Below are positions 36,766 to 48,216 of a stretch of 64,000 nucleotides of DNA, one piece after another; the first letter of the stretch is position 1; each line of letters starts with the position of its first letter. The stretch spans positions 1,922,001 through 1,986,000 of the forward strand of contig JACONQ010000012.1 in NCBI GenBank assembly GCA_014281115.1. The letters are read 5' to 3'. Source of the DNA: Laburnicola sp. R22_1 (taxonomy: Eukaryota > Ascomycota > Dothideomycetes > Pleosporales > Didymosphaeriaceae). Both the position numbers and the translations under genes were made by a program. Below the pieces are notes generated by a model. That model searched no databases, was not told the DNA's origin, and saw only the letters and a program-made list of their open reading frames with translations.

Positions 36766-36981
36766 TGTGACAGCTGCGGTGCACAGAGAGCTGGCCGCAA
36801 GTCACATGACGACAAGGCAGCCTCGCGAGGCGCTAGCCTTTACAGGACTAGCGCCCCACCGTCGCCTCTTTACGCCTGCGCGTCTTGTATCTACCTTTCT
36901 ACCTTATCCTAGTGTAGCTGAAATAGAGCCAACCTATCCCATCAACACTCTATAATGCGGAAGCCCGAGCCCGTCCTCACA
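36766..36981 (+). repeat. 5' LTR of the gypsy element
   Basis: 216 bp, beginning TGTGACAGCTGCGGTGCACA and ending CCGTCCTCACA. Differences from the 3' LTR include CACATGAC here versus TACATAAC there, TACAGGAC versus TATAGGAC, CACCGTCG versus CACTGTCG, and TATAATG here versus TACAATG there. The 3' copy is the more mutated one. Confidence 0.95.
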
Positions 36982-37505
36982 TTACACTAGGATCTCACTT
37001 ACTTGGCTGGCGACAGCAACATAATATCTGGTTAAACCGATCGATCTACCTGCGTGTACGACTCGACGACGACCAACCTCGAGCAGTACAGTACGACTAC
37101 GCTGAGCCGTTAGTTCGTTAGAAGTACGGTTGCTCACCCGAGTCCTAATACCACCAAGCGCGGCTTGAAGGGAGTTGACGGACGGTTCGAAGATAGCACG
37201 CCGCAGCCAGCCAGGAGAGCTGATCAGCCTGCCGCCCTTGCTTGACGAACGAGCGCTCAAAAAGTACCAGATCTATAAGCCCTACGCGGTAGGCCAGAAG
37301 AGAGTTAACGACGCACCCCTGCTGCGAAGACGCGAAGAGAGCCATGGTGGCCCTGCCTCTAAGAGAGAGGACACAAAAAACAACCCCCGAATTGACTATT
37401 AAGAGCACCGCCCGCTCACCCTCTCCCTGCGAGAGAACCAACCACTGCTGCTTTACCTGCAGCACTGACTAGAGCTGCCCTACTAGCAGCACCTACAAAA
37501 GGGAT

Positions 37506-39041
37506 ATGGGAAAGCTCTCTAGGCTCGAGCTGAGGGTGGATCCCGAGGCAATCGCGACTAAGGAGGACCACACACCTCCTATCCAAGCTCTCAGGTGCCA
37601 AGCAGCCTACTATATCGACAATGAGCTCAAAGAGGACCGAGCGATCAAGCAGAGCCGCATCGAGGCACGGCATAAGAAGAGACCATTTACAATGCGCACG
37701 GGGCACACTGTCTAGGGAACTATGGAGTACGAACCGCAGGAGATTGAGGTTACCCTCCCCTAGCTCATGACGCTGGAACAGCTAGTAGTGGCCCGCGAGC
37801 TAGAACTCAGCCATCTCAAGGCCCTAGCGTACCAAGACCACGCGGACACGCTGGGCAAAGCGCTTAATACAGCTGAAGCCGAGCTGGTAGAGGCTAAGGA
37901 CGAGCTTGCCAAGCTACGCCAGCTGCTTAACAACACGCTCGAGCAAGTAGCAGATAAGGACGAGTTAATTAAATCGCTTAGAGGCTAGGTAAAGGTTGCG
38001 AGCTAGCACAGCAAATCCTTCCTCTCTAAGAAGGCTAGTGGAGTCTTAGCCTCGTCACCAGCTGCGCACTTAAAGACGCTGCGCTTCACAGCCCTACTGC
38101 AGACGCTAATACGCCCTAGGCTACCTGGATCAGACGACGGAGCCGATACGCTGCCACGGCAGTCAACATACACGCCAGCAACTCCACTTGCCTCGCAACC
38201 AGCGATTAACTACAGCAGGAGCCGCTCAGCCCGTTTTCCTGACCCGCTAATGCTTAAGGACGGCAAAGAGGTCACCTTCAAGCAATGGAGAGACGGCCTA
38301 GAGGACAAACTGCGCGCTAACCAAGACTGGTTCGAAGGTGTCGACGAGCAGGCAACTCAGAACAACATTGTCTCGTACATGCGCACGCGTACCAACGGTT
38401 CGGCAAATCAATACCTGTCCACCCTCATACGTACGATCCGAGCAAGCGATCAGCCGGTCGACTACCTCTATCTTGTGGGCCGCCTAGAGAAGACATACGG
38501 GGACCCTCACAAGAAGCTTAACGCCCAACGTGCCTTCCAAGAGCTCCGCCTGCGAGACCTAGCCAACTTCGCTACCTTCCAGGGCGACTTCTTTCGTCTC
38601 GCACAGGAACGTGGCCTACCAGCGGACTAGTGGGTAGAGGAGTTCCACGAGAAGTTACCGGACGCCCTACGCACGCAGATGGGTGTCTTTCGCTGATAGC
38701 ACAGCGAGGAGTACGATGTCTACGTTGACCTCGCCCAAGACCTCGCTAGGGAGCTCGCTATTAGCAACGCCAGGAGAGCGTTGGCCCAAGCTGAGAAAAC
38801 CGAACGGCACAACCGCGAGCGACCCACTCCCACGGCACCGCCTAGAGCCGCCACTATCCAGGCGTCAGCAGATCAGCCTACCTGTTTCTGTTGTTACAAG
38901 GTTGGTCACCTCGCCCGCAATTGTACGGACAAGCCTGTCGACCAGAAGGCTATTAAGCTGCCAGCTAACACCGACAACGAGGCATTCTATAACGCAGCAG
39001 ACGGATCCTCTAACAGCGACTCGGAAAAAGTATCGCTCTAG
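37506..39041 (+). pseudogene. Gypsy gag remnant
   Basis: One frame runs from about 37,506 with stops near 37,713, 37,761, 37,986, 38,001, 38,628 and 38,694-38,699. It contains an acidic coiled-coil segment (AEAELVEAKDELAKLRQLL) at about 37,875-37,925, a retrotransposon gag domain (VTFKQWRDGLEDKLRANQDW, then RAFQELRLRDLANFATF) at 38,250-38,630, and a CCHC zinc knuckle (CFCCYKVGHLARNC) near 38,880. The last codons before the TAG at 39,039 overlap the start of the pol frame by about 28 nt. The true start is uncertain. Stops are mainly TAG where Gln or Trp would fit. Confidence 0.85.
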
Positions 39042-42000
39042 GGGAAGTCTCCTCCCTAGAGCAACCTACAGGAGCCCTTAGCATATAGGATCAGCTGTTT
39101 AGTGGAAGTTAGTTCATTCTACTATGCCGCATCTCTACAGGCGGGCTAGCAATCAAGCTGAACGCGCTCATCGACACTGGAGCTGGCAGCTACGCCCTAG
39201 TCCACCTTAAGCATCTACATACAATTAAGAAAGGACTTAAGGCCCCGATCTACCGCATGGAAGCAATACCCTTGGCAGGCTACAACAGTCGACTAAATGG
39301 TCAGGTAGACGAGTATATCCAAGCTAACCTAGTGATTAACAACCACCGCCTCTCTACCTACTTTATCTTTTGTAATACTGGTCGCCACGACCTTATAGTC
39401 GGCCGCAAGCTCCTAGAGGATGCCGACGTCTGGATTAACTGCAAGCAGAAGAAGCTCCAGTGGCCAGATGGCGCACGGGTTAACTGCAAGCGTGATATTG
39501 TTATCCCTACGCAAGGCGTGCCCTCAAAGATCAACCCCTCGCACCAAGCTAATGCCGACCAACGCGACAAGCAAATAGACGTAGCTATTGTACAGCGCGC
39601 TTATAAGCTACCTCTACGCTCAACCCAGCGCGCTACCCTGCGGGAGAACCTTAGAAAGATGGAAGAGCAACTCCACCCGCGACAGACGCCAGAACCGGCT
39701 AAGCGACAACCTCGTCCCTAGCCTGTCTCGCGCGAAGACCTCGCCAAGGTAGGCCTCGAGATCAATACAATTGGAGCTGCTGCCTTTATAATGCACGCAC
39801 GACAAAAGGACACTGTGCTAGGCCATATTAGCGTCTACGAAGTAAACCAGCTCATCCAGGATCGCAAGAACACTCTGCCAAACCTACCTGATCAAGAAGA
39901 GGAGCTCCGCCAACTGATCGCAGAGAAGTTGCCCTTCCTAGGTTACACTGGCGCGACCTTAGCCCACTTCTCGAAAAAGGACTCAGACAAGCTGCCACCG
40001 CACCGCGACGGCGTTGACTATAACATTAAGCTGACCTCTGAGAATACGTTAACGTCGAGCCCGCTGTATAGCATGTCTCTCGAGCAGCTAGAGCTTGTGA
40101 AATCGTACCTTGAGGACCACCTGCGACGAGGCTTCATCGCGCACAGTAACGCCTCGTACGCCTCGCCTGTCCTATTCGCTAAGAAGCCTGGAGGGGGGTG
40201 GCGCTTCTGCGTTGACTACCGCAAGCTTAACGCAATCACGAAGAAAGACGCCTACCCTATCCCGCTAATCCAAGAGACCCTGACTAGGCTCGCGCGCGCT
40301 AAGGTATTCACTAAGCTCGATGTGCGACAGGCCTTCTACCGCATCCGCCTTAACGAGGAGGTCGAGGATCTAACTACTTTCCGCACACGATACAGCAACT
40401 ACAAGTACTGTGTGCTGCCCTTTGGCCTCTGTAATGGCCCCGCGACCTTCCAACAGTATATTAACAAGGTCTTGCATGGCCTGTTTAACGACTTCTGCAC
40501 AGCATATCTAGACGATATCCTTATATATTCAGAAGACCCACTAGAGCACAAGGAGCACGTCGCTCAGGTACTTAAGCGTCTCCACGACGCCGGCCTACAA
40601 GCAGACATCAAGAAGAGCGAATTCGCCGTGACAAAGACAAAGTTCCTAGGTCTTATTATTAGCACAGAGGGTATACAGAAGGACCCTAAGAAGGTCACCG
40701 CTGTACGAGACTGGCCAGTCCCTATGTCAGTCAAAAGCCTACAGTCCTTCCTAGGGTTCTGCAACTTCTATCGAGCCTTCCTTAAGGACTATGGGCGCAT
40801 TATCCGGCCGCTCACTAAGCTGCTCAAGAAGGGCGCATGGCACGCCTTTGGCGGGCGCGAGCTGGCAGCCTTCTAGCAAGCTAAGAATCTTATGCTGTCA
40901 GACAATGTTCTGGCCCACTACTCGCCCTACCGCCAGACGCGCATGGAGACAGATGCGAGCGACGGAGTTATAGCTGGCGTACTCTCCCAGCTACAGGACG
41001 ACGGCCTATGGCGACTAGTAGCTTTCTATTCAAAGACTATAAGCGGACCACAGATAAACTACGACATCCACGACAAAGAGATGCTGGCAGTCATCTACGG
41101 CCTTAAGGAGTGGAGATCTCAGCTCATTGGCCTCTAGACGCCTCAGCCATTTAGCGCCCTCACTAACCACCAAGCACTCGAGTATTTCTTAACTAAGCAA
41201 GAGCTCACTCTACGGCAAATGCGCTGGGCTATAACAGTAGCTAACTTTAACATGACCCTCTCCTACCGCCCTAGAACCGCCAACGTCGTAGCCGACGCGC
41301 TGTCGCGCAAGCAAGAGGAACTTAAGACTCAGAAGGATAAGGACCAAGCCGCTCGAACGCGAGCCTTCCTGCAAGCCAAGCAGCTCAATATTAGTATAAT
41401 TCAGGCCACCAACAATCATCTAGCCTCGCTTGCTACACAAGGCCTAGAGAGCTGTATCGAGGTCGCGGCCTCAGACACCTTCATGAGCTCACCCCCACTT
41501 GATGACCCGCACGCCGTCATTGACCGAGCCCTTAAGGCTAACCGAAGCCATGGTAGCATACAAGCTCTGCGAGAGAAAGCGTCAGCTGGCAGCGCCACCT
41601 GGCAGCTGAACGAGCAAGGACTACTCCTGCACCAAGGCCGACTAGTCGTCCCTGCTGTTCACTTCCTCCGCACGCACTTGATCCGAACAGTCCATGCAGC
41701 ACAGACTACTGCTCACCCAGGCAAGAGAAAGACTGTAAAGCTACTGCGGGATCGCTACTATTGGCCAGGCATAGAGAAAGACGTCGATACGTACGTCGCC
41801 GCCTGCAAGGCTTGCCGATGGAGCCATGTCCCTCGCGATCGAACTCCAGGACTGCTCAAGTCGCTGCCAATACCTGATCGAGCATGGCAGGACGTCTCAA
41901 TGGACTTTAATTCCTTCCCAGCCAACAAGAAGGGGTACGACTGTGCCTTCGTCGTGGTAGACCGCCTGAGCAAGCGTTGCTTCTCGCTACCCTGCCACAA

Positions 42001-43099
42001 GACTACTACTGCTGAGCAAGCTGCCAACATGTACTACCGCTACATCTGGCGTGTCTATAGCCCTCCAAGGTCCATCGTCTGTGACTGAGGCCCCCAATTC
42101 GTCTCCGCATTTATGAACGAGCTATGCCGCCTTATAGGTGTTAAGCAGAAGCTGTCAACAGCCTACCACCCCCAAACCGACGGCAACACAGAGATTGTGA
42201 ACCAGTACCTCGACCAGCGCCTACAGCCCTTTGTCAACTACTATTAGGATAACTGGTCAGATCTGTTGCCATGTATGGACTGGGCACAGGCTATTCTGCC
42301 GCACGAGACCACTGGCCTGTCACCATTTGAGATCGAGTTTGGTCACCAACCTGTCCACCACTAGGATTGGAAGGAACGTACAAGGACATCCCCATCTGCC
42401 CGCGAGCACATGTCCCGTAAGGAGGCGCAGAACTACGCAAAGGCCCGACATAACGCTGTAAAGCTAGCAACAGAGATAGCTTAGAGAGGGATTACTTAGG
42501 CGCAGCAGCGGCAAGCGCGGCAAGCAAATAAGAAGCGCCGTAAGCCTAATTTTACAATAGGAGACCAAGTCTACGTTACGCCTAAGGGCTTCACAACTAG
42601 CTGACCTAGCTCAAAGCTTAACCAGCAGATGTACGGCCCCTACCCTATTATCGAGATAAGGGGTCATTCCTATCGCCTCAAGCTACCGCTATACATGCGC
42701 ATGCATAACGTCTTCCACACAGACCGTCTATAGAAAGCCGCCTTAGACTCACTACTAGGCCAGATTGAACCTAAGGAGGAACCAATTGAGGTTGACGGCA
42801 ACCCTAAGTGGCTAGTAGAGGAGATACTTAACAGCTGCATCTATTAAGGGCGTCTGCAGTACAGAGCTTCCTGGACCGCTCATGACCCAGACCTGACATG
42901 GTACAACGCCCGAGGCTTCGCAGGGGCGCCCCATAAAGTCAGGGACTACTACCAAGCCTACCCAGAGCGACCTGGTCCTCTAGCACGGTTGGAAGCATGG
43001 CTGCAAGCATATAAGGACGGGCAGTACGTACAAGTGGCAGACAAGGACAACAAGGCAGCAAGTAAGGGGCTGGGACAGAGAACACAGACAAGGAAGTAG
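39014..43099 (+). pseudogene. Gypsy pol remnant: protease-RT-RNase H-integrase-chromodomain
   Basis: A single frame, -1 relative to gag, with no indel but about a dozen stops (for example TAG at 39,719, 40,874 and 41,135; TGA at 42,086). Protease LIDTGAGSYAL lies near 39,170. The RT region has PVLFAKKPGGGWRFCVDYRK and the YLDD box (AYLDDILIYSE near 40,505). RNase H has METDASDGVIAGVLSQ. The integrase HHCC finger (HPGKRKTVKLL, CKACRWSH) is followed by the DDE core (MDFNSFPANKKG; then CD*GPQF, where CGA became TGA). A chromodomain-like tail (WLVEEILNS, GRLQYRASW, YPERPGPLARLEAWL) completes a chromovirus-type layout. Catalytic Asp residues of RT are intact. Confidence 0.92.
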
Positions 43100-43141
43100 C
43101 TATACGAGACTTAAGGACAAGCCTCTCTTAGAGGGGGGTAA

Positions 43142-43357
43142 TGTGACAGCTGCGGTGCACAGAGAGCTGGCCGCAAGTTACATAACGACAAGGCAGCCTC
43201 GCGAGGCGCTAGCCTTTATAGGACTAGCGCCCCACTGTCGCCTCTTTACGCCTGCGCGTCTTGTATCTACCTTTCTACCTTATCCTAGTGTAGCTGAAAT
43301 AGAGCCAACCTATCCCATCAACACTCTACAATGCGGAAGCCCGAGCCCGTCCTCACA
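43142..43357 (+). repeat. 3' LTR of the gypsy element
   Basis: 216 bp, colinear with 36,766-36,981. It is preceded by AGAGGGGGGTAA, a polypurine tract at 43,131-43,141, and ends CCTCACA next to the ATAAG target copy. Confidence 0.95.
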
Positions 43358-43460
43358 ATAAGTTAGAAGATAGGATGAAAGCTTTTAAACTATAAGCAAT
43401 AGTACAACTACATAAGAGATAGTTTAGCTTAGCCCTCTAAGGATCTAAGCTAAGGGGGTG

Positions 43461-43778
43461 TATTAGATATTAGGTTACTAGAAATCACTATAATTTCACT
43501 GTAAAATCTAGTAGTTACGTGCGTCCGATTATATAGTCTTCTTATAACGACAGTTAGTGTAACTTATAGTAATTTCACTATAAGATCACTATAAAATATA
43601 TAAAGGAGACTGGCGTACTACTATTATACTACTTCGCACTATTACTAGTGCGTCTTAGCGCTAGATAGATATTGTATACGATAGCTAAGCTTCTCCGATA
43701 GAGATTACTCGATAATTAATTCATTATTAAATCTATTATTTTTATCTTATCTTATTAAAGATACTTACGTATCTAATA
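43461..43778 (+). repeat. 3' LTR of the copia element
   Basis: 318 bp. Compared with the 5' LTR nearly all differences are C/T or G/A transitions, including loss of the canonical TG and CA ends (TA...TA). Confidence 0.93.
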
Positions 43779-43783
43779 GTAAC

Positions 43784-44005
43784 CTTATAATCTTCTATAA
43801 TAAAGTAAGAAGATGCTTACAAAAATAAAACTTATAATTCTACTTTTATTAGTTATAATTATAACAGCTCTTATAGTTATAGACGTGTAGTAAGAGTAGC
43901 TATAGTAAGGTACTTTGTTTAGTGGCTACTAGGGATAATAAGGCTATAGTAACTACACGCGAAGTAGTAGTAAGCTTATTAAAAGCTACTATATTACTAG
44001 CTTTA
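43784..44005 (-). pseudogene. Fragment of the second gypsy relic between copia and pogo copy E2
   Basis: AT-rich sequence that joins 31,645 when the copia element and one GTAAC copy are removed. No domain is recognisable by itself; continuity with the gag region is inferred from the perfect copia target duplication. Confidence 0.45.
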
Positions 44006-44007
44006 TA

Positions 44008-46221
44008 ACATATTCTATTAGTAGCCCGGATAGATTAGTCCGCCGGACAGTTTTTGCTAAGACCACAACACTTCACTATAAATTATAATGTCTTAATAAC
44101 ACGACGCGTTATCATCTAATTAAGAAGGCAGAATTAAGCTTGCCCTTCACGCCTATTAGAATAAGCAAATTTCAAGCCTGCGACGCGCTGCTACAGCATA
44201 TAATATCCCAAAGTCTACACTAAGCGATCGAATTAACAGAATCACCGCCCAAGCAGATACACGATTAGGCATGGCAAAGCTTACCGCGACCGAAGAGCAG
44301 ACGCTTATACAGTATATCCTCAACCTAGATTCGCGAGGATTTGCACCCCAGCTAGGTAAGGTGGAAGATATGGCCAACAAACTGCTGGCTGCGCGGCACA
44401 GAGACTCTATAGGACAATACTAGGCTTAGCGCTTCGTAAAGCGCGTACCTGAGCTTAAAATGGCTTTCAATCGAGCGAAGGACTAACAGAGGATACAATA
44501 GGAAGACCTAGAGGTTATAAACGCGTAGTTTCAGCTAGTGGAGGACACAAAAGCCAAGTATAGAGTGCAGGATAAAGACATCTATAACTTCAATAAGACA
44601 GGCTTCCAGATAGGAGTTATTGGCTCAATAAAGGTTGTAACTAGTTTAGAAAGACGTTCTTAACCTACGCTTGTTTAGCTAGGCAACCACAAGTAGGTCA
44701 TAGTAATTCAGAGTATTTGTGCTGCTGGGTATGCTGCCCCGCCCTTTATTATCTACAAAGGGCAAGTCCACATCTTAGCGTGGTATGAGGAGACTAGTAT
44801 CCCCCGCGATTGGAAGCTCTTAGTCTCTGAGACCGGCTAGACCAACAACAAGCTTGGAGTTGCGTGGTTGAAGCACTTTAACGCGTATACAAGGCCGCGC
44901 ATAGTGGGGTCATAGAGGTTACTTATTCTAGACGGCTATGAGAGCTACCACTCCCAGGATTTCAAGGATTCTTGCCTGGAACAGAAGATCCTAACACTCT
45001 GTATGCCAGCGCACTCATCTCATATCCTCCAGCCGCTTAATATAGTCTGTTTCGCGCCACTAAAGCTAAAGTACTCCCAGCGCGTGCGGGACTTAGCGCG
45101 CCGACGCGTCTTTCATATCAACAAAGAGGGCTTCCTACCGGCCTTTCGCAACGCGTTTTTTAATATGTTTACACTAGAAAACTGCAAGAAAGCCTTTAAG
45201 GCCTCTGGGCTTGTTCCTTTAGATGTGTTGGTGGTGGTAGATCGCCTTAATGTGCGTATTTACACTCCACCTTAGGGTACCCCACTAGATACACTATAGC
45301 AAGCTAGGACCCTAAGCAATACCCTCGAGTTTGGATCCTAGTCAAAGCTCGTACGCGACTCTTTTATTCGGTCTCCACCCGATGCTAAATCGAGCTACTC
45401 ACAGCTTATAAAAGGTGCTGAACTTATGCTCTACTATAGTGTACTTTAAGAGACCCGCATTAAGGAACTTAAGGAGCAAATTAAGGTTCTAATAAAGCAA
45501 AAAACGCGTAAAAGAAAGCGCATTTAGAAAGGTAGGACGCTAGGCTTTGCTTAGGGAGTAGATTTAGGAGTAGAAAGCCCTTCTATTAGGGTGAAGTTGT
45601 CGAAAAGGGCGCGAGGTAGTGGTGAGGGAGAGGCAGGTCCCTCAACACAACGCCGCTGTGGGAGGTGCGGAGAGCCTAGACACAACGCAAGGACCTGTTA
45701 GATAGATAAAGAGATAGAGGAGGAGTTAGATATTACCCTTAGCGGCTTATTTTCAGATAGTGTTGATAGTAAATCAGAGTGACTTTATTATAGGTTACTA
45801 TAAGGCCAAAAATGACGGGTTAACTTCATCTTGCAATAGTACGCACTTAGTGACTAAAAATTAGATAAAGTACTACTTAAGATATAGTATGCTTTACTGC
45901 GAATCATAATAAGTATACTATATATTGCCTACGTATAGTATGGTAGATAATATATCGTATATTATAGGGAGTCTTGTTGTAAGTTCGTACTGCCAAGAAA
46001 GACTCCTTAGCTTTGCGCGGCTGCTGCAGCCGCGCAAAGAGGCTGCACGACGTAAAAAGTAGATTAAATAGTAACTTGGTATATTGTAAGTTATAGTAGG
46101 TTATTATGAGTCACTATGAAGTAACGTTGGTGGTGTTCTATAATGAGTTATGAGGGACCTCGAAGTTGCCAAGAAAAACTGTCCGGCGGGCTGATCTGTC
46201 CGGGCTACTGATAGAATATGT
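44008..46221 (+). mobile_element. Pogo-like DNA transposon, zinc-knuckle type, copy E2
   Basis: The element is 2,214 bp, flanked by TA at 44,006-44,007 and 46,222-46,223. The right terminus, read inward, is ACATATTCTATCAGTAGCCC; the left end has RIP-type changes. The right inverted repeat contains CCGGACAG twice at an exact 17-bp spacing, and the left one reads CCGGATAG/CCGGACAG. It is colinear with copy E1 over the full length but much less mutated. It lies in the gag part of the second gypsy relic. Confidence 0.93.
44088..45782 (+). pseudogene. Zinc-knuckle pogo transposase of copy E2
   Basis: One frame of 565 codons, no indels. It starts MS then two TAA (MSQQ in copy B), continuing HDALSSN*EGRIKLALHAY. 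Domains: HTH (RAATAYNIPKSTLSDRINRI), a second HTH region (LGKVEDMANKLLAA), and a DDE core where NFDETGF reads NFNKTGF, the second site keeps its Asp (RLLILDGYESY) and the third reads LQPLNIVCF. The open stretch 45,003-45,275 covers the end of the core. A C-terminal zinc knuckle (CGRCGEPRHNARTC) lies near 45,660. Stops are mainly TAG at expected Trp or Gln codons, from changes on both strands. Two of three catalytic Asp residues are lost, so it is inactive. Confidence 0.9.
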
Positions 46222-46223
46222 TA

Positions 46224-46560
46224 TTATTATTAAATATCCTTAATATATTATATTTTCTATTGTTCCTATTTCTTACGCGCCTAGTCTTATAGTTCTATAA
46301 GATAAGCTGCCCTTCTATTAGCTTCTATTATATTTAGCTCTATTAGAGGGCCTTATAAACTTTTAGGGCTATTATTAATTTCTTATTAGGTAGCCTTCTT
46401 AAGTTCTTCTACTTGTTCTTCTACCTGTCTAATAGCACTAGCTTGCTACTAAGTGTTCTTAGATAGGCTGCCTAGCTTCTAGCTTATAAAAGTAAGGCGT
46501 CTACTAAACCTATATATTACTATTATAGCGGCAAAAATTCTACTACTACCTATAAGGGAG
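46224..46560 (-). pseudogene. Gag-like coiled-coil fragment of the second gypsy relic
   Basis: Reading through three stops, the minus strand gives a Glu/Gln/Lys-rich helical stretch (SAIRQVEEQVEELKKAT, then IELQDQARKKQEQQ) typical of the N-terminal part of gypsy gag proteins. It lies directly beyond copy E2 and on the same strand as the protease-RT remnants at 29,226-30,852. Confidence 0.45.
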
Positions 46561-47820
46561 TAATTTAAATATAAGGACGCTACTAAAACGCCTAATAGTT
46601 AATAAGGCAGAATAGGATAATATTAGAAGGTAAGTAGTAATAAGATAAATCGCTACCCGCTTTTATCTAAAGTAAGGAAGTTTTTATCCAAACCTCCACT
46701 AGGCTTAAAGGAGGCATAAGGTCCTATTAGGCTAGTTAAGCGATAAGAAGGCCTTATAAAAGGCATCTATGCTCCTAATATATAAGGTACTTAAAGATAT
46801 AAGGAGCCTGCCTACTATATTAGTTAATAGGTGTTATTATTAACAACGCCCTAAAGATAGGCTATAGATAATTAAGCCGCAGCTTAATAATTACTACTAT
46901 AGTATAAGGGCATTATAGGGGTTATTACACTATATATAAGATAATAGTAGTAATTAGAATTTAAATATAAAATAGTAGTAATACTTATATAAAATAGGTA
47001 TATAGGCAGGCTATATATATATACATTCTTACTTAGGACCTTACTTAGTAATTATACTAGTTCTAAAAGGCTAATATAATATAAGTAAGGAGGCCACATC
47101 TTAGATTAGTAATAAAAATAATTAAATCTAGTAATTAGTGCTTTTTTACTATAGTATAGTTGTAAAATATAGCTTTGTTTATAAAAATACCTTATTTTTA
47201 ATTCTTATTATACTAACTCTTACTCTTTATTTTTACTTTACTACTTACTAAAATAGTACCATAATACTATTTTATTTTTAAATACTTTATACATATAAAA
47301 AAGCTAATTATTATATTAATATTAATAATAGAAATAAATATAACTTATACTTAGCTAAGTAATTACTTTTTTATATTCTTTTTATTTACTAAGTAAAGGT
47401 CTTTACTTTTTTATTATGCTTTTTAAAATAAACGCCTTTATTATTCTACTTTTAGGTAGGTTAAATTAATACTATATACTTAGCTATAAAATTAAAAAAC
47501 TATTATATAGTAAAAATAAAGTATAAAATACTTTTTAACTATTTTATAGGTTTTTTTACGACTAAGGGGATTCTAAAAAAATATTATAATAATAGTGGTT
47601 ATTCCTCCTACTATTATATACACAGAAAAGCATTTTAAGATATTAATAAAAAGGGTTAGTAACTATTTTATACTAGATAAGTTTTTTTAGAGATTACTAT
47701 ACTAATAAGATTAAAACTAAGTAATAAAACCTACTAAAGACTATTAGCTCTATTACTCTAGTTACTAATATATTACTATTAGAGTAGCAACTAGTATAGA
47801 CAGCAACATTATATTCTTAA
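46560..47820. other. AT-rich stretch with no recognised feature
   Basis: Strongly AT-rich sequence with RIP character up to the right border of the block. Possibly the 5' end and LTR of the second gypsy relic, but no repeat copy or motif was found to prove it. Just beyond the border, GGCGTTT (47,847-47,853) and AAACGCC (47,893-47,899) form a short inverted repeat. Confidence 0.4.
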
Positions 47821-48216
47821 GAGCTTGGGAGCCCTTGCATACTGTTGGCGTTTTTAGTGGCCGAGTTTACCCAGCCGCATAGCGGGGTAGATAAACGCCC
47901 ATACACACTGTGTCTATGCGTCTGAATCATTTAAAAAGTAAGTGAACAGGACACTAGTTTCGCTCATAGCTATAAAAAAATAACATTATGAAAAAGAGTT
48001 TAAGAGCAACGCGCAACGCGCAACTACACTAGGAGTGAAACTGGCTTCCTCTGACAAACTCAAAAGAAATTATTTGGACGCACAGACCTAATTTGACTGT
48101 CCGTGCTATGTTTTCCCGAACATGATGCGGAGTACTTCCTAGCTATCACGGGATAGAAGGGCAGACAATGTTCCTGGAACGTTGGCGGCTAATTCTCGGA
48201 ATTTGGCAACTGGTTA

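Larger units (their letters stand above)
36766..43357 (+). mobile_element. Gypsy chromovirus-type LTR retrotransposon, GC-normal, nested in copia
   Basis: The element is 6,592 bp, bounded by two 216-bp LTRs and a perfect 5-bp target duplication ATAAG (36,761-36,765 and 43,358-43,362). It has gag with a CCHC knuckle, then protease, RT, RNase H, integrase and a C-terminal chromodomain-like segment. It retains normal GC content within a RIPed copia element, so it inserted later. Nonsense codons are scattered through an otherwise indel-free pol, so it has undergone light RIP. The LTRs differ only by C/T or G/A transitions (about five sites), so simple divergence dating would overestimate its age. 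Confidence 0.95.
31651..43778 (+). mobile_element. Ty1/copia-type LTR retrotransposon, RIP-degraded, with a nested gypsy element
   Basis: The LTRs are equal in length, 318 bp each. The 5' copy starts TGTTAGATATTAGG and ends TATCTGACA; the 3' copy starts TATTAGATATTAGG and ends TATCTAATA, the changes fitting RIP. The 5-bp target duplication GTAAC is perfect at 31,646-31,650 and 43,779-43,783. A polypurine tract, AAGGGGGTG, immediately precedes the 3' LTR. The domain order gag, protease, integrase, RT, RNase H on the plus strand is diagnostic of copia. A gypsy element sits near the 3' end of the internal region at 36,766; without it the element is about 5.5 kb. Confidence 0.93.
6010..47820. other. 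AT-rich, RIP-degraded heterochromatin-like block
   Basis: Base composition changes abruptly at both borders. Most of the block is dominated by TpA-rich sequence (tagtata, ataata, ctatag), with almost no open frames over 60 codons apart from low-complexity or GC-normal insertions. Recognisable transposon proteins inside it are full of TAA/TAG at expected Gln/Trp positions, the product of CpA-to-TpA change on either strand. This is the pattern of RIP known in Pezizomycotina. GC-normal islands inside it (19,751-21,597; 36,766-43,357; partly 44,008-46,221) are younger insertions. No host gene was found inside the block. Confidence 0.9.

Noticed and set aside
37175..37465. Open frames in the leader of the young gypsy element on both strands
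   Set aside because: They lie between the 5' LTR and gag, overlap each other and have no gag or other motif; probably untranslated leader.
47847..47899. Inverted repeat GGCGTTT...AAACGCC at the right border of the AT-rich block, considered as a small non-autonomous element
   Set aside because: Arms are only 7 bp and no target duplication could be recognised.
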